A DNA stretch of 64,000 nt, taken from Phylloscopus collybita (Eukaryota > Chordata > Aves > Passeriformes > Phylloscopidae). The first letter of the stretch is position 1. Each line of letters opens with the position of its first letter. Location of the stretch: the NCBI GenBank assembly GCA_027886175.1, contig JAJNNQ010000002.1, forward strand, positions 6,816,001-6,880,000, read 5' to 3'. Shown piece by piece: positions 26,386 to 38,960 of this stretch. The notes below the pieces were generated by a model. It was not told the origin of the DNA. It did not search any database and saw nothing but the letters and a program-made list of their open reading frames with translations. A program made the position numbers and the translations under genes.

Positions 26386-29349
26386 CAGGTAGAAAACAAT
26401 AGTTTGACCTGAGTTTGTTGCTCATTTGCAGCGTTTGAGGGGTGCCAGAGCCTGGGTCCTGTGTGGCAGAGCAGAAGATTAATGCAGGAGAGGTGGGAGG
26501 AATGAAAGGAGACTGCTGCCACTGAAACTTCTTTACCTGCTGTCAGAGGGCAGGAAAAACCATAACACAGCACAAGCTAGGTCCACTGAGACTGTTTCTT
26601 CTTCCTGTTTCACAGAACCAAAAATTACCAGGCCCTTGTGCTCTGTGAGACATTTTAGGACCAATGTTGTCAGTAGGTGCTGAATGAAGTCCTGACTGTC
26701 ATACTAACCTGGAAAAAGGGGTTTGGGTCCTAGTGGGAAAGAGGGGCAACACCTGCAATGTGGTCTCCATACTGCTGGCTGCTTCCTCAATGAGCTTCAT
26801 TATACACACAATTAAAGGAGGAGAGTTGAATGCTACTTAGCCATGTTTTAAGGGTATTAATTTCAAGATTAAGGGCACCTGGAGATTAAATGAATTAACT
26901 CACAACCAAATCAGGTTAATTGTCAGTTTCTTTACCTGGAATGCAGCTGAAATAAAGGGAAGGTTTTAGTTCAATAAGAACTGTGGATATGTTAAAGAGC
27001 AGATTCTTGAACCAAAGGAAACTGACAACGAGAAATCGTGAATTGGGCACCAAACTGGACAAGGGAAAACCTGGGTGGCAGCATGGGTTTCAAGTTTGGC
27101 TGGGTAAAAGTCCCTGGGAGGAAACTGGGCTCTGTCTCTGAGCTGTGTACACTGTCTGTCCATGCAGGAACCACCCAAAATTGGACCCTACCTCAGGGGC
27201 TGCCCTGTGCACCCTTCTGTGGTGGGGTGTTGCTCCTGGGCAGGAGCAGAGCTGCCCTGAGGCTGGCCCCAGCAGCCCACCCTGGCTGAGGTCACAGCCT
27301 CACTTCCTACCCACATCACATCAGCTCTGACTGCAGTCACCAAAATAACATCAGCCAAAAGTGAGTGTTCCCAGGCACCTCACCTGGACATCCCATCCAG
27401 CTGTGCACATCTGTCTTGGAGCTCTTTCCTGCCAACCCCTGTCCCCTGGGTTGGACATGCTTGATTTACCAGAGCTTGGGTTGGGATGGATGTGTTCAGT
27501 GTGGCCCTGACCTCTGCTCATCTCCTGACTGCTGCCCCAACACCCAGAGGTCAGGCTGGTCAGCCCTGGAAATCTCTCCTGACATAGAAATGCAAGCTAA
27601 GCACTGCTTTAAATAACAAGTAATTAGCTGTAGAGGTATGTGTGAAACCTGTTGAAATTCCTGGAGAGATGTGATGTGTTGCTGAATGTTTGTTTTTCCA
27701 TGGGTGGTGTGGCTGACCAGAGTAAATGCACATAAAGGATGAGCAACCTTCCAGCAGAGGGCCTGTCTCTAATCCTCCTTCTTTCAGAGTACCCCCTGAC
27801 TTTCTTCCTGTATCTCCATCATCATCAGACTCACTCAAACTCTGAGCAAAAAAATTCAACTTCAAAACCCTTTTTTTTCCTGTGCCTGTGTGCTTCTTAC
27901 CAAAGCTTTCCCCCAGCTCCAGTGGAAATGCCTCACCTGACACCTCTCAGCATCATGCTGGATTTTTGCACAGGCCTGCCACATTCCTGATGGTTATGTA
28001 GGTGTAGTTAATGCCTGTAGGACTCTGTTCTCCCTTCTTGCTTCCTTGCTTCCCATTCCTAACAGGAATAACTGTTTTTACTCACAAGGAGCACCTCTGA
28101 TTATCATTTTCTCATCACTTTTATTTCTTGGTCAAAGTTGTCTCATGCTTCCTGGCAAGTATTTTGGTCACATTTATTGACCATGTCAGCTTTCCTCTTG
28201 TCACCCACCATTACACACTCCTAAATTTCTGCCAGGGCATTAGAGTAGGTAAGTGAAACAATCAATGTGTGAGGAAATCCATTTGTCTCTTCCTTCCATT
28301 TTCACGGTGAGCTTTTCACAGCCCCTCATTGCCAAACCTTCAGCTTGCCAATCAGCCCTGCTTGTTTCCATCCTCTCAGGCTGAGGTAGCACATACTGAT
28401 GTGACATCACTGCAAATTCCCCTTAGATCAATTGTTCTCTCTAAAAATAAAAGGAAATCGCTGACTTTATCAAAGAGCTGTTCTCCATTAACTGACCCAG
28501 GCTGGTACTATAAATCCTATTCTCTGTTTGGCTCTCAATCTTTGATCCTTTTTTCATCTAAAACCTGCTCTGTTTTCTGTGCAGTACCAGGGTCAAGGCA
28601 TTTGGCTTGTGCTTGCACACTCTCCTCCCTACCACAAATTAGAGTTTCTACTTTCACAGTTGCCCTGCCAACACAACTGATTTGATGGACCTGTGTAACA
28701 TCATCCTCTCTGGATGTGCCATCTCAAATGCTGGTTCCTGGCTGCTCCTGGGTGGAGAGCAGCAAGGCTTAAAGCAGTTAAGGGCTTGAAGGGACAAATT
28801 GAATTTCTGTGGTGGATCCAGTAGTTTTCCATATGTGTCCATGAGCCATTTCTCTCGTCCTCCCGTGTCCAGCATCAGCATTCTCCTGGAAACCACAGCA
28901 AGGTGCTTTTCAAGCTGTGCTTCAGTCACCTTTGACCTGCTCCTCTCTGCAGGGTGAGTGAAGCTACCCCTGCACAGCTTCATCGTTACCTGGACATTTC
29001 AATGACATTTAGGTTATTCCTACACAAAGCTGAGCTACAAAACCTGGTTTATAGTCATTTTCCTTGTGAACCTCCAAAGAGATTGGCTTCTTTGCTGCTC
29101 AGAGACTTGCCAGCTGGCCTCCAGGAGTGAGGTCTGCCTGCAGTTATGTGTCAGGTTCTGCCTTCTGCAAGGGTGCCTGAAGAGGACTGGAAATGAATTT
29201 TCAACACCTTACAGGTATCACAAAATTGTCTAAACCACAGACAGAGCCCAGGAAGATACAGGGAGAAGAGCCATTAATACCTTCCAAGGGCTTCACTGTG
29301 CTTTCAGGCATTGTCCTTTCCATTAGTGTTAGATTTTGTTGATAAAGAC

Positions 29350-29373
29350 TTTTTTTTTTTTTTTTTTTTTTTT
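29350..29373 (+). repeat. Poly-T tract (24 bases)
   Basis: Uninterrupted T homopolymer in intergenic DNA. On the - strand it reads as poly-A, but no retrotransposed gene is recognisable next to it. Confidence 0.85.
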
Positions 29374-30069
29374 CTTCCTTTTGGACCCAAAATGTGCCTG
29401 GCAGCTTGTGCAGCCCCACCAGGACCAGGGAACCTTGAGTTGTTTTCATGTTTTGACTCACTCCTTTCTGGCATGAGGGAAGTCTGGAGGTTGGCTCCAT
29501 TTGGAAACCCCTGCAGGAGATGCTGGGGAGGAGCTGAAGGGACTCCTCAGCCCCAGGGTTTGTCCCTCCTCTCTCCTGCTTCTTCCTTTGACATTTCTAA
29601 TTCCACTCTTGGGTGCCAAGGCAGAAACCCCAAATCTCTGGGTGGCTGTGAGGAGTCTAGAGGAGCACATTGTGCAGCACTGACTTCTCCAGGCTCTGTT
29701 CCTGCACCCCACCACTGCCTCCAGTCCCAGTGAGTTCAGCAAGACGTTTTCCTAGGAACAGATTGTCAAACCCTTCCTTCAGACAGCAGTGAACCTTTTA
29801 CAAAATATTTAACACCACTGTGTTTCTCCTTCTTCAAGCAAATGCCCCTGGAGGGCTGGGGTGACACAGTCTCTTGTGGAGAGGCTGAGCTGGGTGGGCT
29901 GGTACCCAGCTGGTTTACACTTTTCTATGGTTTCCAGCATCAAAGGATTGAAATGTTCCACTCTGCTACTTTTGAATCATCTCCTGATGCCAATTTCTAC
30001 TGTGCAAACTTTACCATGACATAAATACAAGAACAAGATTTATTTTCATTTCCTTATTTACTTTATTTC

Positions 30070-30091
30070 TTTTTTTTTTTTTTTTTTTTTT
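30070..30091 (+). repeat. Poly-T tract (22 bases)
   Basis: Uninterrupted T homopolymer in intergenic DNA, with no recognisable processed gene copy beside it. Confidence 0.85.
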
Positions 30092-33000
30092 AGCATTTCA
30101 GGTTCTTGTTTGACATTTTTGCTGCAGACAATGAAGGCCAGAAGATAACTTGAAAAAAGCCAACACAATCTGGGATTGACATGCAAACACATGCTCACAG
30201 AGTCAAATTTATAAATGCCTCTGAGGATATTCACAACAAACAAAATAAAAGTTCAGCAAAAATACTCTAAATGATCAACCTATTATGCAGTGTTGTTATG
30301 TGAGAAGTTCTGTCATCAAGACAATATTTCAGCAGCTTTAGACAGATGAGATTTCTAAAGGGGATTTCTAATTTGTATTTGTTTTTAATTTGGGGTTTGG
30401 ATCACAGCAGCAGCAACAATTTGTTTTGTTTTGTATTTATGGCTGCACATGTTTAAAATGGTAAATCTGCACTGACCTATTAGACCACAAAAGTGAAACT
30501 AGCTTCTGTATTCTCATTCCTTAGCTGGAAAAATAAACCCACAGCATGCATGTGTAAAATAAATTATATTTTTACAGCTTTCAGGATTGGTAACCAAAGG
30601 CTATGCAAGTATTTGGATTATCACAGTCCTGGCTTTAAAAATAGGAAATGGTTCTTTACCAGAATGTGATTCTTTCAAGACAAAATGCATTTTTCTAGCT
30701 GCTGCCTTTCATTAAAATGATATCATTTAATCCAAAATAAAAATGAAATTTATAAGGAGCTTAATAAAATGTGCATGCTTCTTTGTGAAAGAAATTAACT
30801 GAAGCACAGAAGGATTCTGGTTTGGTTTAACACCAATAAAGATACTTCAGCCTAAAAGATAATTCAGAGTTAGCATCAGATCATCCACTGCTGAGCCCCC
30901 TGCTTTTCCTTACCCACCTGTTTTTATTGGTTTTGCTGCTCACAACAAATAAAAACGTTTCCCTTCAGTCTCTAAGCCTTAAAAGCAAACAGAGATTGAG
31001 TCATACTTGACTTCACACAGAAATGTGGATGGAACCTGTTGCTTGGCCCCCAGTCACAGCTCTGTAGAAGGTTTACCCAGGCAGAGCAGAGCCCAGGCTG
31101 GCACTCTCTGGTGGCTGGATTCATCACTGGAAGACAAAGAGGTTTTCTCTGGCTGATTTCTAGCCCTGTACAAACTCATGCATCATTTTACTCCTTCAAG
31201 TTGCCTCATGCCTCAGGATGGAGGAGGCTGAATTCAGGGGATGCTGCTGAGCAGTGGCAGGTGAATTCATACATTGGCAATAACAGCCCAACACTCAGGT
31301 CCAACCTGGGCATTTTGGGGGTACAAAATGAGCAGAGGTTGTTAGGAATACAGCCTGGTTTTACCCCAGAGAGGCAGGAGGGTCCCCAGCACCCCGGACA
31401 GGGCTGGTGGGGCAGGCAGAGGGCCAGGCCCAGACAGCGAGTCGGGCAACACCCATTGCAGAACTCCTCATTTCCATGTGAAGTCCTTCTGAAATATGTC
31501 CTAGGAATGCCCCAAATGGCTGGGGGGAGTGGAAGGTGCTGACAAATCCAGGGCAAAAAAAGCATCTTTACTGCAAGTGGCTGATCAGCCTGGCACTGAC
31601 CACAGCAAGGGAGCTCATTGCACTGTAGAGGCCGTGGCACAGCCTCCATGAACACTACAGGGAATGCAAAACCAGCCCTGGAAATGACTCAAAGAGCAAT
31701 TTGCTCTCAGCATGGTCATCCTGGAGAGCTGACAGCAGGGAGAGAGAGCAAGACAGAAGCAATGTTCCTGTCCTTCTTCCTGCAGATGTCAAGCCTCATG
31801 GTCTTTAATGGACATAGAGATAGGGCAGGAAGGAATCAGAGGTCAGAGATTAATTCTTCGAAACATGAATGAAACCAAAGCAGCTGGGTGGGTTTTCTTC
31901 TGGTAGGAACAGGATCCTGGTTTTCACCCAGTTCTGATTCAGAGATGGACACATCTAACCTATGAAAGACTTGTTTTTTAAGTATCTACATTTTGAGTCC
32001 CAACAGAGCTCAGCATCTCCCGAGCATCCCCTTCGTGCCCATCCCAATCTCCTGTGCCAGAGGAATCAATGATTTTTTCTGCCTTTCCCAGCCCTGAAAT
32101 GTCCCTGGGGAATACTGGGACAGAGCACACAACCATCTTGCTGCTGACAGATCTTCTCCTGCATTGCCTCTGAATGATGACATCCCATTTCCAGCCCCCT
32201 TTGGTATTGATTTTCATGGTAAACCGACATAATTTGGCTGATACACAATTTTCATTTCCCCCGCCGCTGATGAATTGTAACATCCTCTCTCTCTCTATGC
32301 TCTTTTTTTTAAAAAACCTTAATAGTCTGGGAGAGGAAAGATGACCTTGTAGAGGTGATAATCTCTCTGGCTGAACCTGGGGATGGGTATGGCTTAGCCC
32401 CCACAGCAGTGCTCCACACTCCCTACACAACTGGTAATAATTTTGCGATCAGCCTGTGACTGTTCCAAAGAAGAGGAACAAATGAGTTAAATCACAAATC
32501 TAGTGCACATCCTATCCTGTCTATTCCCAAAAAACAGCACGTCAGCAGTGCCAGAAGACACATGGATGATAAGTTACTAATAAATTCATTGTGTGGCTGA
32601 TTTTTAACAGGCTGATAGAAACACTCCTTTTGACACTGCATGGCTTGCATGAGAAGAAACGGTAGAGTTTGGTAAAATATTCTACACTTGAATTGTAAGA
32701 ATTGCTATTGTAAAGGCTGTTAATTGCCTTAATTTTGCATTAACCAGGTATTGATTGCATTTTTACCAGCTGAGAGAGCAGCACACATCCCCTCTCACCC
32801 TCTGAGCTCAGTGCAGGCAGCTGCCGAGCTGCACAATTAACAGGGAATCACTAGAGGTCACTTTGATTCCACCTAATGCAACAAAGCCTGAAAGGTTTGG
32901 AGGTTTGTTTCTGCCTTTTTTGTTGCTGTTGTAAGAGACTTTTTAAAAGCAGACTCTTTTTGCACATGTGGATAAGACTTGTTAATAGGAAGCTCCTTGG

Positions 33001-35220
33001 GCTGAATTTTATTCTGGTGTAAAGAGTGACACTTTGAAGAAGTTTATAAAGCTGTGTCTATATTCATCAAGAGGAAATTTGGCCATGAGTTTCTATTTTA
33101 ATGTGAAACATCTTCTACTGGATTTGATATTCCTAATAGCAGATGTCATTACTTAACTCTCAATAAATAGTTCTGTCCTGTCAGGATCCATATAAATAGG
33201 AAAAAATAGCTCCAATGCATAATCTACAAGAAGATATTCCAATTTTCCTGCATATTCAGTTACACCCAAATGAGAAGGAACATTTAGGTGTATTTCATTC
33301 CTTACTTCAGTTGAAAAGGAGGTACAGACAAGTCCTTGCTAAGAGGAAAAACCACCCCTAAAAAGGAATACCTTTTGGTGATCAAGCAAAACACTTCCCT
33401 GGTACAAAGAGCAGGTCCAAGGGGACTCCAAACATGGCCCTTTTTTACATTTGAAAAGTGACAATTTGGTCCCTCCTTGGGGATCTATAGGATGAAATCT
33501 TGCTTTTCCTTCATTTTGAACATTTGAGACACTTTGGTCCTATCCTGCAAGCTTCTTTTGTCACAGGTTCACAAACCCCTGAGCCCCAGGTGAGGAACCC
33601 ATGGCACATCTCCCTCAGGAATGGCAGCACTGCTGTCCAGGTGTCTGTGTGCTGAGTCCCTGGTGGGGCAGGGGCTGCACAGAACATCCCCTCTGCCCTG
33701 ACGAGTGGCAGCATCCTGCCTGTTTCTAAATGCAGTTGGTTTAATCCTGTTTTGGGAAAGGCATAAGCACTTGGCATGCCCAGAATCTTGGTGGAGCTTA
33801 GGTCCTTCTTGCTGCTCAAAGGTCAGCTTTGGCTGCAACCAGCAGATACCACAAAGCCACACCTTTTCTTCTGCACCTGCTGCAAGGCACCAGAGCACCT
33901 GGGGCATCTGCATCCCCCATGCATTGGTGGGTACCAGCTGCATCCCTTCCACCAGCTCAGCACCACGCTGCTCAGCACTGACAAAAGCAGGAAACTGGAG
34001 CTGATTTGCAATGAAAATGTTTCAGAAGGGCTTGTCCCATATCCTGTGCTCAGTGCAGAGGTTGTCTCTACTTGTGCTTGGGAGCCAAGGACAACACCCA
34101 TGATGCTGCCTGTCATGGGGCACCTGCTCCCTGTGAGCAAACCCTTTCACACCCACACACCACTAAAGGCAGGCCTGGTGTGTCCATGAGCAACTCCCTG
34201 GTGTGTCCATGGGTGCCTTGGGAGCAGAGGGTGGGAGCTGTGTCTGTTCTGTGTCTGTTGCCCACGACAGCTGCTGGTGTCAGTGCTGAGTCACTCAGAC
34301 TGAGCCCCAGTGCACAGACCTGGCTGTGTCGTGCCCACACCCAGGCACTGGGGACCTCTGTCCTTTCCATGAGCTGCCCAAAACCTGGGCTTTGGAAGGT
34401 GGGAGGTTCCCAAGATCCCCAAAAGTGCCAAGCCTGCTGTGGGTGAGTGTTGGGGCAAGCCTCTGTCCATGCCTCCTTGCCTTGGGGAGCACAGGGCCTT
34501 GGTCTCCTGTTATCTCTCCTGGAAACACATCACTTCACCCCTTCCACATTGCACACCTTAAGGGAAATTTCTTTCCAGGGACAGCTCTCCATGGTGCTCC
34601 CTCAGCCCCCCACAGCTCTTTATCCCCACTGCACTGCATGTCCCACTCTAGATCACATTAAGCAATGTGATGAGCACTCCTCCCATGAGCATCCATCTTC
34701 TCCCTTCCTTCCCCCAGGGGAAAATTGAGTGGGAATAGTTTTAATTAACTACACTGTATGTGCACAGTGTTTATACCTAGGCAGGCAAGGCTGAACAAGT
34801 GTGCCTTGGAAAGAGAGGCACGGAGGTTTGTGGCCTCTCTGAAGTTCTAATCCTGCAGAGGAGAACCAGCTCCAGAGAAAGCTCTGGGTTTGGGCTACAC
34901 TGGGCTTACCCCAGCACAGAACAGAGAGAGGGGTGGATGTCTGAGCCCAGAGCTTGGTCTCTCTGCAGAGCTAAGGAAAGTCTACGTGCAACCCACACCA
35001 GGACCACTGGATGAGACAAGGATGCTTCAGATGTAGCCTGGGACCTCATGGGGAGCCTCTGCAGAGGGCTGACATGACATTTTAGGCAGGATTCAGAAGT
35101 AAAGTTAGGACAACTACATTCAGAAATATTTCCAGCTGTCTCTGTGAGCTCTTGGTGTCTCAGCTCACTTGTTAGTCCATAGAGATCTTGTCCAGCCAGA
35201 CTCCTCCAACCAGCAGGGAT

Positions 35221-35339
35221 CTCCTCTCCTCTCCTCTCCTCTCCTCTCCTCTCCTCTCCTCTCCTCTCCTCTCCTCTCCTCTCCTCTCCTCTCCTCTCCT
35301 CTCCTCTCCTCTCCTCTCCTCTCCTCTCCTCTCCTCTCC
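35221..35339. repeat. (CTCCT)23 pentanucleotide microsatellite
   Basis: Twenty-three perfect copies of CTCCT (35221-35335) and a last partial unit. It is all pyrimidine on the + strand, so the purine strand is opposite to that of the AAGGA array 12 kb away. Reading frames across it are translated repeat and are not genes. Confidence 0.98.
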
Positions 35340-35920
35340 ATGCAGGTACATGGAGACACAATCAGAAGCCAAAATAATTTCTTAGCCTTGATTAAAGCCT
35401 TGTGGGTTCTCCTTGTGAGGTATGTGTGCAATGCAGAGTTTAACATCATGCAAAAAGCCAGCTGTCCTCTTTTCCAAAGGTGTTTAGAATGGACTTAAAA
35501 ATCCAGCAGGAGGCATGCTAATTTTATATATAAGGATGCTTAATACTGGCAGCTGTGACACATCTAGAAATTAAATTAATTTTTACCAATGTATAAATTA
35601 AGAGGGCTTTCAAATAGTCTGTCTGCCAATACAAATTTTGGTTAGCCCCTGCATTTCAGCAGGTGCCCACAGAGGAGATCCCTCAGAGTGGCACATGGGC
35701 AGCAGGTGATGTCTGGATTCATTGTGTTTCTCATCATGTTGACCCCATAGACTGTGGAAAACTATCCTCAGAGATGTTTTTCTGCCCATCTCTGGTAAAG
35801 CCAGGGAGACAACAAGCTACTTGCTCAAAGTCAGAGGAAACTCCATCAAAGGGACAAGGACCAAACCTAGTTCACTCAAAGCCCAGCATTGTTCTGGAAA
35901 CTTGTTTGTGTGGAATAAGG

Positions 35921-35923
<3 letters not shown>

Positions 35924-35951
<28 letters not shown>
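35924..35951 (+). repeat. Poly-T tract (28 bases)
   Basis: Uninterrupted T homopolymer in intergenic DNA. Confidence 0.85.
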
Positions 35952-35954
<3 letters not shown>

Positions 35955-38579
35955 GTTTTCTCCTTCCCACAATTATTTATGATTTCAGTTCATAACCAGT
36001 GGTTAGTATTTTCAAAGTAGTCAAGCACGTGGTCACCCACACAGAAGGATGTGACTGATTCTGCTGTGCTGCCTAAGAAGTGTTGCCCATGATATTCAGG
36101 ATCTTTCTGCAAGGATCAGTGGGGGGCTGGTGGCAGAGGGCAGGAAAGATGCCCTGCTGCCTTGGGAAGACGCTCTTGCTGAGACCACTACACTCTGCGA
36201 GTCTCTGGGTGAGTTTGCAATGTTGTTACCTTCTCCTGAAGATGCCCCATGTTGCATTTTTATGGATATATGTGTATTTTTTTTACTGATTTTAACCCCA
36301 CTTTTCAAAGTGCAGCTGAAAATTCCTGAATACATGGGTTAAAACTTACTGCAGTCTGGATCAAAGACTGGTATTTCATGCCTCCTCCTGCACTGTTGTG
36401 CAGTGACAAAGTTCCTGGTGACTTAAGTGGGAGAGAGGCTGTGTCCTGGGAGACAAAACTTAATTGAGTGTAATACCACAGGGCACGTAAAGTAGGACAA
36501 CACAGTCTGACCTCATTTTGCCCATACATAACCCTGCTGACATCAGTGGGAGCTGCACACATGCAGCCAGGAGGTGACATGTGCCCACTCTTGGCTGCTC
36601 TAGGAAATTCTTACTCACCTGATAAATGCTATTATTTAATGGTGCAATATGAGAGCGATGGATCCACCAGGTAAAGCTGAGCAAACACAGCTCAGCTCCC
36701 TGCTTGTTTGAAGTTGTGGAAAGACTTCTTTTGACGCTGGTGGTTGTTGGATTGAGCCCACAGCACACAGTGATTCATAATCATTTTCCTCAATGAAAGC
36801 AACCAGGTTGGTTTGTTGTTATTTGTGGGATCACATACTCATTATTTGCAAATATTTGAGTGGCAGTTGGACTTTCTGATGCCTGTGAACCCCGTAGCTT
36901 CCATTGGTGTTAGCACAAAATGGTTATTCACACAGATGCTGTGCCAGAACAGACTTGTTTGATACTGTACATTTATTACACTCCTGTTTCCAGAAAAGCT
37001 TTGCTGAGTAGAAAGGGCATCATTTGGCAAAGCCAACAAAGCTCACACCAAACCAGTAAGTATTCCAAGAGAATTGTTCATGAGCAATCTTGAGACTAAT
37101 TTTTATTTGCATTCATCACTGTCTAATAATTAAAACCAGTTCTTACTGCTGTAGAAAACAGGATGGGGCTGACTTACAAGGAAGAGGTGAGCTGGGTGAG
37201 TGAGGTTTCAGCTCTCTGCTCAGGGCAAGCTGCAGGAGCACCAGCAGAGCTTGGCAGAGCTCTGAATGTCCCAGATTCTGAGTCTGGGATTTCTTAAAAC
37301 TAATCTTGTTTTAACTCTTTGGTCTCCTTCCTCACAGAATAGATGCAAGGAGAATATAAAGGATGATTCTTGATAGATGGGATGCAAGGCTGCTGTATTC
37401 AGGAAAACTGTTAGCTCATTTAACAATACCAGTTTACTCAGAGTGATGGAGCCCCTCCATCCTTGCAGACATGTGGGACCTGGCAGAGGGTGGCCTCCAG
37501 CAGCTTGTTCTAAGTGGGCCCAGTATGGGCTGGGACCTGGGACCACCAGAGGCTGCTTACAGCCTAAACTGCTCCAAAAAAAAGCCCATCAAATGCTTTA
37601 ATGCTCTAAACTAGCCAAAGCCTAATCTGTATCCTGCTTGTAAATAAGGTTCCTCCACCCAGTGAAAGCCTACAACAGGTCTGTGACCATGTCTGTCTGT
37701 CATGAGACCAAAAGGAAGTTGCTGTAATTGCACACAGATGTATCATCCACTCCCTTGCAGAGAATGCCATCAAAAGTCTCAAAACTTGGAATGATACAGC
37801 ACTCCCAAGTACGGTTTCCCTGTGAGAACATCCCCTTTCCAAGGGAGACATCCTGGTGTCCCAGAGGTCTGGTCCAGGCAAGTTTTGCCCCAGAGATGGG
37901 CTGAGGAAGGAGGGGTCCCTGTGCCATTCCTAGAGTCCAGTGAACTGGGCAGAGCTGCATGAAGCACAGGGTGTTCCCAGAGCATCCCTGCTCCCCTGTC
38001 CATGTCCAACCCCTCCTGCCCTTGGGCAGTAGCCAGATGTGAGTTTGGTGGCCACGGGACCCTCCACGGTCACGCTGCACAGAGCATCCCTTGTCACCTC
38101 TCCTCCTCAGTAATACAAACAGACATTTCTTCACACCAAACTGAGCAAATCTAACATTTATTTCACATTTAGGTCACAGGACATCAAAACAAATATTTTT
38201 ACCCCAAACAGATTTCCTGACCTTGTGGTTTCACTCCTGATTTGCAGTAATATTTGTCTGAAGAGATGTCTTGCTCTCACTGAAAAATGAAAGGAAAAGA
38301 AGCTGTATAGGGTCCTGCACTCAGCTTTAAGATGCACAATTGCCTGTGCACCCAAATCACCTCTGGATGCTGCTCTTGATTTCACTGGAACCAGGACAAG
38401 ATCATTAAATACATATTTCCTGGATTTGTTCACTTCTTTTCATCCCTGAAAACCAAAATTTAACGTAAGCCTAAACACCCCAAAAGCAAAGCATTAAAAA
38501 TTATATTGAACAATCTTGGCACAAAGAGTGGCTGTGGGGCTCCTATCAAATCTGAGACAATCCCATCGCTTGTAAAGAT

Positions 38580-38960
38580 GCATTTTTTAAAGAGGATTTT
38601 TTTTCCCTTTCAGCTCACTTAGGCCAAGGATCACATTAATACTGCTCCTTTGAAACCTCTGAAGGGCTCTGCACATGGAAAATTGACCTTTTTTCAGTTA
38701 AGTTTGAACTAGTTTTAAGGCAGAAACTGCTGAAGAGAGAATTTCAAAAGCTTAAGAAATCTAGTGGTCCCTTATGGCTTGCAGTAATGAGTAAGATAAA
38801 ATGCTCTTTCTGGTTTCCTTCCCCCTGTAATTGAAATAGATGCTGTACTGGGGCTGCAAAACTGCTGCCCAATTATCGCCCAACTGGGCTGATTTACATC
38901 TGCTCAGCCTCGGTATGGTGTGAAATGCTCAGGAGGGCCAGTGTAAACATATTTATATCC
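38580..38960. promoter_or_regulatory. Possible conserved non-coding element 3' of SHH
   Basis: The block is repeat-free and holds CACATTAATACTG, TAATGAG, CCCAATTATCGCCC and GATTTACATCTG, a texture typical of developmental enhancers. It lies about 3 kb past the SHH polyadenylation site. The call rests on base composition and motif cores only. Confidence 0.25.

Larger units (their letters stand above)
26386..35220. other. Intergenic DNA between RBM33 and SHH, middle part
   Basis: I can support no gene here. Low-complexity parts are poly-T tracts at 29350-29373 and 30070-30091. AT-rich, repeat-free stretches near 26800-26960, 30400-30780 and 32660-32780 contain several TTAATTG or TAAT cores and could be distal regulatory DNA, without proof. 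The longer ORFs here (for example 31039-31542 and 31978-32430) have no recognisable domain and overlap ORFs on the other strand. Confidence 0.55.

Noticed and set aside
25804..26412. 202-residue + strand ORF
   Set aside because: It runs antisense through a CR1 fragment and a TTC-rich patch and has no domain.
34906..35498. Arg/Gly/Glu-rich and Leu/Ser/Pro-rich ORFs up to 151 residues
   Set aside because: They are translations of the CTCCT microsatellite. The array is also not a CRISPR, because it has no spacers.
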